A stretch of 64,000 bases of DNA from Rubrolithibacter sp043763625 (GTDB taxonomy: Bacteria; Bacteroidota; Bacteroidia; Sphingobacteriales; Sphingobacteriaceae). Below are positions 1 through 8,125 of this stretch, piece by piece (position 1 is the stretch's first letter; each line of letters starts with the position of its first letter). Where the stretch lies: assembly GCA_043763625.1 (NCBI GenBank), contig JAYULL010000009.1:1-64000 (forward strand), written 5' to 3'. The notes beneath the pieces were generated by a model. The model did not search any database. It saw only the letters and a program-made list of their open reading frames with translations, and had not been told where the DNA came from. A program made the position numbers and the translations under genes.

Positions 1-212
1 AAAGCAATGTCGACCATGCCTAAAGAAACAGAATTGTTATCGCTTGCAAAGCTGGTGCTGATGTTTCCCGGTTTATAGCCCGAAAAATCGTATTTGTAAT
101 ACGCGTCTACCGATCCGCTTATTTGTAATGGTGTGGAGGTGCTGTCTTGCGCCGAGGCATAACTTACTCCTGCTGCTACTAAAGCAGCCATAATGGTCAT
201 TTTTTTAATCAT
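1..212 (-). CDS. Outer-membrane beta-barrel porin, 5' part only (gene runs off the left edge)
   Basis: Reading left from an ATG at 212 gives an open frame of 70 codons that reaches the window edge. The first ~22 residues are a signal peptide (MIKKMTIMAALVAAG, then SYASAQ). They are followed by QISGSVDAYYKYDF, the opening strand typical of Bacteroidota putative beta-barrel porin-2 (OmpL-like, bbp2) proteins. The next gene upstream on the same strand is an ammonium transporter; porins of this type often sit beside amt genes, which suggests but does not prove outer-membrane passage of small nitrogen compounds. Only the N-terminus is visible, so the family call rests on the first strands. Confidence 0.6.
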   Translation of the reverse strand, partial: MIKKMTIMAALVAAGVSYASAQDSTSTPLQISGSVDAYYKYDFSGYKPGNISTSFASDNNSVSLGMVDIA

Positions 213-259
213 TGCTGTTGTTAATTAAGGGTTGATTTGGGGGACTTTTCTATCTCATC

Positions 260-1648
260 TTAAAAGCCGTTTAGATCTTTTTCGGCGATTACACCATTTT
301 CGTTAATTAGTAAGGTACCTTGAACATACTTTTCATCGTGCTGACTTGCATCTAAACCCAATTCTTCTTCTTCAACACTTACTCTAAGCGGTTGAATTAA
401 GTTAATCAGTTTAAATATTAAATAAGAAACGGTAAAACTGTAGGCAACTACAATTGCTAAACCTTTTAATTGAGTGAACAAAAATTCAGCATTTCCGTAA
501 AGCAATCCGTCGTTTCCTACACTGTTAACAGTTTTAGTAGCAAAAATTCCTGTTAATATCATACCTACAATGCCTCCAACTCCATGGCAAGGAAATACGT
601 CAAGAGTATCATCTAAAGTAGATTTCTGTTTGTAGTAAACCGCAAGGTTAGAAATAATTGCTGCAATGAAGCCTATAAAGATACTTTGAGGAATTGCAAC
701 AAAGCCGGCTCCGGGGGTAATGGCAACCAGGCCCACCACAGCACCGATACAAAATCCTAGAACAGATGGCTTTTTACCCCTTATCACATCAAAGAACATC
801 CAAGACAAACCTGCCGCTGCTGCTGCTGTGTTTGTTGTGGCGAAGGCCGAAACCGCGAGTGCATTAGCGCCAAGAGCAGAACCTGCATTAAACCCAAACC
901 AACCGAACCATAAAAGACCTGTCCCTATAAGTACATAGGGAATATTTGCGGGAGGAATTTCTTGATGTTCCATGTGTACCTTGCGACGTTTTAATACCAA
1001 GGCTCCTGCTAAAGCCGCACAACCTGCAGAAATATGCACAACAGTTCCGCCTGCAAAGTCTAAAACTCCCCATCCGAATAAAAAACCTTCAGGATGCCAT
1101 GTCCAGTGGGCTAATGGAGCGTACACCAGTAAGCTGAACAATACTATAAAGAGAATATAAGATGTGAAGCGTATTCGCTCTGCCACAGCTCCTACAACTA
1201 ATCCCGGGGTTATAATGGCAAACATTAATTGAAACAAAGCAAAAAGGGTTAGCGGGATCGTTGGAGCCAAACTCCAAGGCGCACCGGAATTTACACCTTT
1301 AAAAAAAGCGAACGTTGAAGGATCACCGATTACACCGCCAATACTGTCTCCAAAACAGAGACTAAAACCTACAGTTACCCAAAGTACACTTACTATTCCC
1401 GCAGCAACCACACTCTTAATCATAGTTGAGATTACATTTTTACGATGAACCATTCCTCCGTAAAAGAATGCTAATCCCGGTGTCATTAAAAATACAAGAG
1501 CTGTTGCAACAATTATCCATGCCACATCTGCTCCATTGTATTTAGAAACATCCTTAAAATCCGGTAATGAGGGTACGAAGATTGCTCCCAGAGCAACCGC
1601 TGCCAAAATTAAAAAGGGCGCAGCTTGTTTAAAAGTAATTTTTCTCAT
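260..1648 (-). CDS. amt: Ammonium transporter (Amt/MEP/Rh family)
   Basis: 462-residue polytopic inner-membrane protein conducting ammonium/ammonia. An N-terminal hydrophobic segment (~12-30) is followed by about eleven membrane spans. The Amt signature is visible: AFFYGGMVHRKN in the first core helices, DFAGGTVVHISAG with the first pore-lining histidine, and CHGVGGIVG with the second. The cytoplasmic tail after ~425 is acidic and ends near ENGVIAEKDLNGF. No glnK gene lies beside it in the window; instead a porin gene follows 47 bp downstream on the same strand. The family is certain; substrate preference beyond ammonium cannot be read from the sequence. Confidence 0.95.
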   Translation of the reverse strand: MRKITFKQAAPFLILAAVALGAIFVPSLPDFKDVSKYNGADVAWIIVATALVFLMTPGLAFFYGGMVHRKNVISTMIKSVVAAGIVSVLWVTVGFSLCFGDSIGGVIGDPSTFAFFKGVNSGAPWSLAPTIPLTLFALFQLMFAIITPGLVVGAVAERIRFTSYILFIVLFSLLVYAPLAHWTWHPEGFLFGWGVLDFAGGTVVHISAGCAALAGALVLKRRKVHMEHQEIPPANIPYVLIGTGLLWFGWFGFNAGSALGANALAVSAFATTNTAAAAAGLSWMFFDVIRGKKPSVLGFCIGAVVGLVAITPGAGFVAIPQSIFIGFIAAIISNLAVYYKQKSTLDDTLDVFPCHGVGGIVGMILTGIFATKTVNSVGNDGLLYGNAEFLFTQLKGLAIVVAYSFTVSYLIFKLINLIQPLRVSVEEEELGLDASQHDEKYVQGTLLINENGVIAEKDLNGF

Positions 1649-1887
1649 GTCTATTAATTTTTAAAGCTATTTTTTAATTTTTATCAAATTTATTGAACAA
1701 ATATTGCAATAAAAATTTAAAAAACAACATTTTAGTAGAAAAAATAGAATTAAACCTTGGAAATGACACACATTTATAACAAAAACCAAATAAATACCTT
1801 TGTTTAGTCATTAAAAAAAGGTTAAAATAGAAAATTACCGAAAAAAAATAATCGACATATAATTTCTAATTCCCGCGGTCGGTACGG

Positions 1888-1895
1888 TATCTTTG
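1888..1895 (+). promoter_or_regulatory. Candidate Bacteroidota -7 element TATCTTTG
   Basis: TATCTTTG matches the Bacteroidota -7 consensus TAnnTTTG and ends 4 bp before the ATG at 1900. If it is used, transcription would begin at or next to the start codon, giving a leaderless or nearly leaderless mRNA. No convincing -33 TTTG is seen at the usual spacing. A second match, TACCTTTG at 1795-1802, could be an alternative promoter with a ~90-nt leader. Confidence 0.3.
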
Positions 1896-1899
1896 ATGA

Positions 1900-2382
1900 A
1901 TGAAGCTTTATGATCTATTTTTTGAACAAAGGATTCCTTGCAACTCAGATGAGGCTTGGGATTTCTTTTCTTCACCCGGCAATCTTTCAAAGATTACTCC
2001 TTCTGACATGAACTTTGTAATTACTTCAAGGCCGGATGGAAATTCTAAAATATACCCGGGGATGATAATTACTTATGAGGTTTCGCCGATAAAAGGAGTA
2101 AAAATGAATTGGGTAACCGAGATTACCCACATAAAGCAAAACGAATATTTTATAGATGAGCAGCGACTCGGTCCCTATGGGTTTTGGCAGCACCAGCATC
2201 ATTTTGAAAAGATTGAGGGAGGAATAAAAATGATCGATAAACTGTATTATGCATTACCTTACGGAATATTAGGAAGGCTTGCCAACAGTATCTTTGCAAA
2301 AAACGAACTGAAAAAGATGTTCAGCTACAGAACTAAAAAAATAGAAGAGATCTTCGGGATCTATAAGGAAACAGGCGCCTGA
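1900..2382 (+). CDS. SRPBCC-family (polyketide cyclase/START-like) protein
   Basis: 160-residue soluble protein with the helix-grip pattern of SRPBCC ligand-binding proteins. It begins with a strand (LYDLFFEQRIPC), then the helix containing EAWDFFSSPGNLSKITPSDM, which is the signature start of this superfamily. Alternating strands follow (MNWVTEITHIKQNEYFIDEQ, FWQHQHHFEKIEGGIKM), then a long C-terminal helix. Homologues bind hydrophobic ligands, but no substrate can be assigned. It stands alone on the plus strand, and its last 22 bp overlap the 3' end of the convergent radical SAM gene. The alternative ATG at 1896 is out of frame. Confidence 0.8.
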   Translation: MKLYDLFFEQRIPCNSDEAWDFFSSPGNLSKITPSDMNFVITSRPDGNSKIYPGMIITYEVSPIKGVKMNWVTEITHIKQNEYFIDEQRLGPYGFWQHQHHFEKIEGGIKMIDKLYYALPYGILGRLANSIFAKNELKKMFSYRTKKIEEIFGIYKETGA

Positions 2383-3320
2383 TAGGCTGAGCCCTGTTGA
2401 ACACCTCGGCGCTCAAGCTCTTTATCGATATAACTTTGTATTTCGGCTTTTTTCAAGCCCCAATTCGGTGCAATTAAAAGATCGTAATCGGCTAAGCCGA
2501 ATAAGCGTTGAACTATAATATCAGGCCGAAGAAGCGGAATAAATTTGGCAAGGAACTCGGTATACTCCGAAAGGCTAAACACATGGAAAGGTTCCCGCTT
2601 AAATTTAACACCCATAATAGATCCTTCAACAATATGCAAATGATGAAGTTTTACAAATTTTATTTGGGAAAAACGATTTATTTCATCGGCATATCGCAAC
2701 ATCATTACTTCAGTTTCCCAAGGAAAACCGAAAATAGTATGCACACAAACATCTAAAGAGGAATTTTTAACTAATTCAAGTGCAGATTCAAGTTCTTCGT
2801 GCCGGCAACCGCGATTGATTTTGGAAAGGGTATCGTTATAAATAGATTCCATTCCCATCTCTAAGTCAACATCCAACTTATCGGTATAACTTTCCAATAA
2901 AGCAATCTTCTCGGCATCGATACAATCCGGACGTGTACCTACAGATAAACCGATAACATTTTCAGGATTGATACTGAGAGCTTCATCATACATCATTTTG
3001 AGGTAATGCACAGGAGCGTAAGTATTGGTATTGGGCTGGAAATAAATAATAAACTTTTCTGCGGCATAGCCTTTAATTGCTCGCTGCATGCCCTGCTCTA
3101 TTTGTTCGCGAATTGTAGGGAGTTTCCGTGAAAGCTCGGGCGTGAAAGAATCTACATTACAATAGGTACACCCTCCATAACCTTTACTTCCGTCACGATT
3201 GGGACAAGTAAACCCGCCATCAGCAATAATTTTAAAAACACGCTTTCCTCCGTATTTCTTTTTAAGGTAAGCGCCGTAATAATTATAGCTTTTAAAACCG
3301 AAGTCGACGGGAGTGCCCAA
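2361..3320 (-). CDS. TIGR01212-family radical SAM protein (YhcC-like)
   Basis: 319-residue radical SAM protein of the YhcC type. The cluster-binding cysteines lie near the N-terminus in the family-specific arrangement FTCPNRDGSKGYGGCTYCN (~38-56), with a long insert between the first Cys and the CxxC pair. Further family blocks include YFQPNTNTYAPV, GLSVGTRPDCI and VCVHTIFGFPWET. The biochemical reaction of this family is not settled. The gene is 10 bp downstream of the desaturase gene on the same strand and probably co-transcribed with it. Its 3' end overlaps the convergent SRPBCC gene. Confidence 0.9.
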   Translation of the reverse strand: MGTPVDFGFKSYNYYGAYLKKKYGGKRVFKIIADGGFTCPNRDGSKGYGGCTYCNVDSFTPELSRKLPTIREQIEQGMQRAIKGYAAEKFIIYFQPNTNTYAPVHYLKMMYDEALSINPENVIGLSVGTRPDCIDAEKIALLESYTDKLDVDLEMGMESIYNDTLSKINRGCRHEELESALELVKNSSLDVCVHTIFGFPWETEVMMLRYADEINRFSQIKFVKLHHLHIVEGSIMGVKFKREPFHVFSLSEYTEFLAKFIPLLRPDIIVQRLFGLADYDLLIAPNWGLKKAEIQSYIDKELERRGVQQGSAYQAPVSL

Positions 3321-3330
3321 ACCGTAAAGT

Positions 3331-4314
3331 TTACATAGAGTGAATCCAGCTGAATTTATATTCGAGTCCGGGATTCTTTAACCTTTCGGCAATACGAATT
3401 AAGCGAGCCGGAAGGCCAACAACATAATCACGAGCTTTTTCACCCGCTTCATCAAGTCCGCGAAGGCTTTCAACTTGCCAATCTTCAATTAATGTCTGAA
3501 GAATTTCGATATAATCTAAAGCCGTATAAACCCCTAAACGTTGAGCGGCGTCGGAAAAATGAGTAAAGGCAGAACCTTGAAAAGTTCCCGCCTCTCTTAA
3601 GAAGTGGGCCGGCATTACAATTTTTTTACGCATCATGTCTTCAAATGCAATCATTGCTTCGCTGGGGTCAACTTTCATTATTTGAAAGATAAAATCTTTA
3701 TACGCTTTTGCATGACGGGCCTCGTCGGCGGCAATAACTCCACACATTTTCGACAACAAAGTGTCTCCGTCTCTTTTTGCCAAAGAAGCAACACGACGAT
3801 GCGAAACATTCGTTGCGAGCTCCTGAAAGCTGGTGTATATAAAATTTCTGTAAGGATCTCGGTCGGTGCCGATATCAAAACCGTCGGCAATTAGGTATTG
3901 GGTGGATATTTCCATTTGACGCATATCCACTCTGCCGGACAGGTATAAATATTTGTTAAGCAAATCGCCGTGGCGGTTTTCTTCAGCGGTCCAGTGTCTA
4001 AGCCAACGCATCCATCCCCCGTCTTCGTTTTTTGAAACATCTTCTGCTGCTGCAAGCCAAGATTCGTAGGTTGGCAACGCTTCTTCAGTGATGGTATCAC
4101 CAATTAAAACTGCTACTAAATCATACGATAACTCTTTAGCATTTCCTTGCAATTCCTTAATATCTTCAAAAAAAGTTTCGCTTTTAGCATCCGGTAAAAA
4201 ATCGGAAGGCTGCCAATTAGTATCAATAGGTTTCAAGTATTCGTCCATTTTTTGGAGCATATATTTTTCAATATGCTTCATTACTTCTCGCCTTGATCCG
4301 AAACTGATGTTCAT
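3331..4314 (-). CDS. Acyl-ACP desaturase (ferritin-like di-iron, soluble)
   Basis: 327-residue helical protein of the stearoyl-ACP Delta9-desaturase family. The two di-iron motifs are clear: EENRHG (~131) and DEARH (~217), with the supporting upstream helix SWLAAAEDVSKNEDGGWMRWLRHWT. The length fits bacterial members, which introduce a cis double bond into ACP-bound fatty acids. The start ATG gives MNISFGSRREVMKHIEKYM, matching the usual N-terminus. A secG terminator lies between this gene and secG, so the gene probably has its own promoter within 4315-4440. Confidence 0.92.
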   Translation of the reverse strand: MNISFGSRREVMKHIEKYMLQKMDEYLKPIDTNWQPSDFLPDAKSETFFEDIKELQGNAKELSYDLVAVLIGDTITEEALPTYESWLAAAEDVSKNEDGGWMRWLRHWTAEENRHGDLLNKYLYLSGRVDMRQMEISTQYLIADGFDIGTDRDPYRNFIYTSFQELATNVSHRRVASLAKRDGDTLLSKMCGVIAADEARHAKAYKDFIFQIMKVDPSEAMIAFEDMMRKKIVMPAHFLREAGTFQGSAFTHFSDAAQRLGVYTALDYIEILQTLIEDWQVESLRGLDEAGEKARDYVVGLPARLIRIAERLKNPGLEYKFSWIHSM

Positions 4315-4432
4315 GCTTTTAGAAAATATAAAAATAAACTATTCAAATCCCGAAGTATAAGTATCTATTAAACTGCGGTAAGTATTAGAAGTTTTAGCTG
4401 AGCAACTATAATTTTGCTAAAATAGCTAATTT

Positions 4433-4466
4433 ACTAAAACAACAAAAGCCTCTTATCGGAGGCTTC
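4433..4466 (-). terminator. Rho-independent terminator after secG
   Basis: On the minus strand AAGCCTC-CGATAA-GAGGCTT forms a 7-bp stem with a 6-nt loop and is followed by TTGTTGTTTT. It lies 21 bp beyond the secG stop and closes the lptE-secG block. Confidence 0.8.
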
Positions 4467-4486
4467 AGTAAAAGTTTTATATACTG

Positions 4487-4822
4487 TTATTTTCCGGCCG
4501 AATCTTTTGCTGCCGGTAAACCTGCGGGAGCGAAAGGTGTAGTTGTTGCAGGCTTGTTCAACTGCTTTTGAATTTCCTCGCCTTCACTGTTCACGGCACC
4601 GCTTTTAGGTATAGTAACATTTATAAGCAATGCTAAAACCATCAAAGTAACTGTTAAAACCCAAGTTCCCTTTTCCAAAAAATCGCCGGTGCGCTGAACC
4701 CCCATTACATTAGAACCGGTAAAACCTGAAGCTAAACCTCCGCCTTTGGGATTTTGAATTAAAATAATCAGCCCCAATAGAATACAGATAACAATGGACA
4801 GAATAACTAAAAAGGTATACAT
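4487..4822 (-). CDS. secG: Preprotein translocase subunit SecG
   Basis: 111 residues with two membrane helices: TFLVILSIVICILLGLIILIQ at ~3-23 and WVLTVTLMVLALLINVTI at ~55-72. Between them is the SecG hallmark NPKGGGLASGF, followed by GVQRTGDFLEKGT. The C-terminal tail is Ala/Pro-rich and low-complexity, longer than in E. coli but usual in Bacteroidota. The protein assists SecYE in protein export. It is last in a minus-strand run with the TPR-tailed protein (6-bp gap) and lptE, and a terminator follows. Confidence 0.93.
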   Translation of the reverse strand: MYTFLVILSIVICILLGLIILIQNPKGGGLASGFTGSNVMGVQRTGDFLEKGTWVLTVTLMVLALLINVTIPKSGAVNSEGEEIQKQLNKPATTTPFAPAGLPAAKDSAGK

Positions 4823-4827
4823 ATGTA

Positions 4828-6273
4828 TTAAACGGTTTTCTTTTCTAAATCAGAAATTTGACCGGCAAAGTAAGTGCTTTTTTCCGGATATTTCAAACTT
4901 AATTTTTTATACGTATCTATAGCCTTATGAAAAAGCATTTGATCGATGTATATATGAGCTAAGGTTTCTGAAACTAAATCAAGATTATCTTCAGCGCTCT
5001 TCCGCGCTTTATTCTCGGTATCTAATTTTTCGGATCTCGGCGCCCTGATTTGAGGCTCATCTTTAATAAACTTTTCGATTAAGCCCTCTTCTTTTCTCTT
5101 TATTTCCTGATTGTTATCTTCCGGCTTAGGCTCTTCTAAAGGAATTTGATGATTAAAGATATTTTCTATGATTTGATGATTGAGCTTATCAATAACATTT
5201 CTATGGGGACGCGGCCTGAGAGATATTTTTGCAACTGCATAAGGCTGATAATTGATACCGTGCTCCTTTCGCGTTTTTTGTAACCACCATAAAAAGGTAA
5301 AGGGCAATTTATCGTCGTGATACTTAGAAACATCATGCGTTTTAACTTCCGGCGCCGGGGGGTCTTTAACCACTTCCGCAGGTTCAATTATCGGCTCCGC
5401 CTGAACTGCTTTATTCTTGAGCGGATCTACTAAAGAGTTATCGAAAACAAAATAATCAGCAGAGGCAATATTGTCGAAAACAACCTTACCGCCCCTATTT
5501 TCTTCTTTAGAAAGGAGACCCTCGCCACTTTCTTTCTCGTGAACTGCTTTGGAGTAATTATCAAAGAAAAACGGGATCTCAAAATCAGGAATTACTGTTT
5601 CTATATGATGTTCGTTCGTTGAATTGTCGGAAACTTGTTTCTCTTCTACAACTTCGACAGGTTCTTCAGCAATAGTTTCTACTCCCACACAAATCGGTTC
5701 AGCTTCCCGCTCCGCAAAATCCGGCCCGGTTTCGGATTGTATTGTTATCACGGTTTCCGCACCCGCCATTTCCGGTGCAACAAATGTCAAATCTTTCGAT
5801 GTTAAAAAAACTAAGTGCCGATAATCGTCCCCTTTTTCCGTTACGAGAACTTCCAAAGAAATATCATTGTTTAACTCTACTTCAGCCTCTCCGACTTCCG
5901 TAAATAGGTGCTCTTGAGTAATAAGGCTGTCCACTTCCTCCAACTCGATATTCTCCGAGAAGACTGTGGATTCACGGTTGGTTTGCGAGTAAGCAACGGG
6001 CGCTTCAGTATCTGTCCAAAACTTCTCCGGCTTATTAATAATATCAAATAATACTTCTCGCTTAGGAACTGATACAGCGGCCTTCGGTAAATATATCTCA
6101 AACTTGGATTTGTCTTCCTGCAAAATATCTGCGTAAAGCACATGCAAAGGCTGACTGTAAGGAAACTTTGCAAGTAAGTTTTCAAGCAATAAAATATCTT
6201 CTGCCTCGTATTGACCTTTGCTGTTGATTAAGGCCGAAAACAACCTCTTTATATCGCGTTTTGGTTCTTGCAC
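4828..6273 (-). CDS. Uncharacterised acidic protein with C-terminal TPR
   Basis: 481-residue cytoplasmic protein without a signal peptide. The N-terminal ~60 residues are helical (RLFSALINSKGQYEAEDILLLENLLAKFPYS), followed by a long acidic, low-complexity middle (~95-290). A short conserved block around KLPFTFLWWLQKTRKEHG and a charged linker follow. The C-terminus reads like one or two tetratricopeptide repeats (ETLAHIYIDQMLFHKAIDTYKKLSLKYPEKS). The position between lptE and secG recurs in this phylum and suggests an envelope or assembly link, but no function is established. Confidence 0.75.
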   Translation of the reverse strand: MQEPKRDIKRLFSALINSKGQYEAEDILLLENLLAKFPYSQPLHVLYADILQEDKSKFEIYLPKAAVSVPKREVLFDIINKPEKFWTDTEAPVAYSQTNRESTVFSENIELEEVDSLITQEHLFTEVGEAEVELNNDISLEVLVTEKGDDYRHLVFLTSKDLTFVAPEMAGAETVITIQSETGPDFAEREAEPICVGVETIAEEPVEVVEEKQVSDNSTNEHHIETVIPDFEIPFFFDNYSKAVHEKESGEGLLSKEENRGGKVVFDNIASADYFVFDNSLVDPLKNKAVQAEPIIEPAEVVKDPPAPEVKTHDVSKYHDDKLPFTFLWWLQKTRKEHGINYQPYAVAKISLRPRPHRNVIDKLNHQIIENIFNHQIPLEEPKPEDNNQEIKRKEEGLIEKFIKDEPQIRAPRSEKLDTENKARKSAEDNLDLVSETLAHIYIDQMLFHKAIDTYKKLSLKYPEKSTYFAGQISDLEKKTV

Positions 6274-6297
6274 GTTAACTTTTTTGAATTACAAATT

Positions 6298-6807
6298 TTA
6301 CCAATTGGCAAAGGCTCGGTTGTAAATATCCTCGGTAAGCTGTGTGTTTATATCCTTAATATACCTCGCTTCGTTTGATTGCACGGTGCCGGCAAAATCA
6401 ACATATCGGGTAAAAGACTGTTCGAAGCTCAAGTCAGGCTTAGTGTTGTTGGTGAATTTTACGTTTACCGTTATAGAAAGGCGGTTTAGTGCTGCCCGCT
6501 GGTTTTGCGTAGCTTCAACCGCAGCGGGTTGAATGCTGTAATTAGTTATCCTTCCTTCAAAATTCCCGTCTCCTTCCGTTCTTACAATACTTAAACTTGA
6601 TTGGTTTCTAATCCGTTCTTTTAATGCTTCTGTAAACTGTGTACTTAAATATGGCACTACCAAAGGCGCCGTATTTTCGAAGAACTGAACCCCCACAGTT
6701 TTCATATCCCCTACGGATCCCCCTGTAAACGAGTAAATGCCGCATGATTGCGTTAAAAACAGTAAGGGGAAAATAAAGGCAACAAGCTTTTTAAAATACC
6801 GGTTCAT
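6298..6807 (-). CDS. lptE: LptE-like LPS-assembly lipoprotein
   Basis: 169 residues with a lipoprotein signal peptide (YFKKLVAFIFPLLFLTQSCGIYSF, lipobox Cys near residue 22). The mature domain has the LptE pattern: GDMKTVGVQFFENTAPLVVPYLS, then FTEALKERIRNQSSLSIV, and a conserved RYVDFAGTVQSNEA. In Bacteroidota these lipoproteins are annotated as LptE, the partner of LptD in LPS insertion. The gene is 9 bp downstream of the sigma-54-type activator and 24 bp upstream of the TPR-tailed gene, forming one transcription unit. Confidence 0.85.
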   Translation of the reverse strand: MNRYFKKLVAFIFPLLFLTQSCGIYSFTGGSVGDMKTVGVQFFENTAPLVVPYLSTQFTEALKERIRNQSSLSIVRTEGDGNFEGRITNYSIQPAAVEATQNQRAALNRLSITVNVKFTNNTKPDLSFEQSFTRYVDFAGTVQSNEARYIKDINTQLTEDIYNRAFANW

Positions 6808-6816
6808 TAATCCCTG

Positions 6817-8073
6817 TCAAGATAAATTTAATTCTTTGATTTTACGATAAAGCGTTCGTTCTGAAATTCCCAGCTCATTTGCCGCAAGCTTACGCTTTCC
6901 TTTATGTTTTTTAAGCGCTTTTTTAATCAGATCCGACTCCTTTTCTATTAAAGATAACGATTCTTCCGGCTCTTCTGTATGATGAGCAAAGTCAAAATTA
7001 TTATGCTCGTGGTGGCTATTGTTGTGTTGCGGAGGAGGATGAATAGTTAAAGCAGGAAGGCCCGGGCTGTTCTCTTTAGGAGGTTGCTCAATATCCCGAT
7101 AAAGCTGGTTTAAATACTGTGGATTATTCGATATAACAGAATTATCGCCGCCGTGTTGAATCATTTCGGCCACAAGTTTTTTCAATTCCATCATATCCCG
7201 CTTCATGTCAAAAAGCACTTTATACAGGATGTCTCTTTCAGAAAAATCTTCTTTAGTGTCGTGTTTTACATGCACCGGCAATGTGCTGCCCGACTCTGCC
7301 GGGATATATGACATCATCGCCTGGGCGGTTACATTCCTCTCCTTTTCGAGAACCGCTAATTGCTCAGCTATATTTTTTAATTGCCTTACATTACCGGGCC
7401 AACTGTAATTGGATAACACCTGCCTGGCACCTTCATCTAATTGTATATTAGGGCTGCGATACTTATCAGTAAAATCAGCAATAAACTTTCGGAACAACAA
7501 ATAAATATCTTCCTTGCGCTCGCGTAAAGCCGGAATTTTTAGTGGAACCGTATTTAAACGGTAATAAAGATCTTCACGGAATTTTGCGTTTCTAACTGCC
7601 TCAAAAACTTCAACGTTAGTAGCCGCAATAACTCTTACGTCTGTTTTCTGAACTTTTGACGAACCTACCCGCAAATATTCTCCCGTTTCTAATACTCGCA
7701 AGAGCCGGGCCTGAGTGCCCAAAGGAAGCTCCGCAACTTCATCCAGAAAAATCGTTCCTCCGCTTACAACTTCAAAGTAGCCTTTCCTAGCCTCGTGTGC
7801 CCCCGTAAACGAGCCTTTTTCGTGTCCGAATAGTTCTGAATCAATAGTTCCTTCCGGGATAGCGCCGCAATTAACCGCAATAAAGGGCCCGTGTTTTCGA
7901 GCGCTTAAAGAATGAATTATGTGCGAGAAAACCTCTTTTCCGCTTCCGCTTTCACCGGTAATTAAAACCGAAATATCAGTTGGAGATACTTGCCTTGCAA
8001 TATCAATAGCCCGATTTAGCAGGGGCGAGTTTCCTATTATTCCAAACCTGTTTTTTATATCTTGAACATCCAT
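6817..8073 (-). CDS. Sigma-54-type AAA+ activator without receiver domain
   Basis: 418 residues. The AAA+ domain starts at the N-terminus: Walker A GESGSGKE (~40-47), sigma-54 contact loop GSFTGA at 87-92 (the canonical motif is GAFTGA), Walker B GGTIFLDEVAEL, and sensor/R-finger region FREDLYYRLNTVPLKIPALRER. After a linker containing a histidine-rich stretch (PPPQHNNSHHEHNNFDFAHH), a Fis-type helix-turn-helix closes the protein (KKHKGKRKLAANELGISERTLYRKI). There is no N-terminal receiver, PAS or GAF domain, so activity is not controlled by a fused sensor. It heads the lptE-secG run. Confidence 0.9.
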   Translation of the reverse strand: MDVQDIKNRFGIIGNSPLLNRAIDIARQVSPTDISVLITGESGSGKEVFSHIIHSLSARKHGPFIAVNCGAIPEGTIDSELFGHEKGSFTGAHEARKGYFEVVSGGTIFLDEVAELPLGTQARLLRVLETGEYLRVGSSKVQKTDVRVIAATNVEVFEAVRNAKFREDLYYRLNTVPLKIPALRERKEDIYLLFRKFIADFTDKYRSPNIQLDEGARQVLSNYSWPGNVRQLKNIAEQLAVLEKERNVTAQAMMSYIPAESGSTLPVHVKHDTKEDFSERDILYKVLFDMKRDMMELKKLVAEMIQHGGDNSVISNNPQYLNQLYRDIEQPPKENSPGLPALTIHPPPQHNNSHHEHNNFDFAHHTEEPEESLSLIEKESDLIKKALKKHKGKRKLAANELGISERTLYRKIKELNLS

Positions 8074-8125
8074 TGAGTTCTATGTTATTAGTTTTAAGTC
8101 GCCGATTTTCCTAATTCTCCGATGA

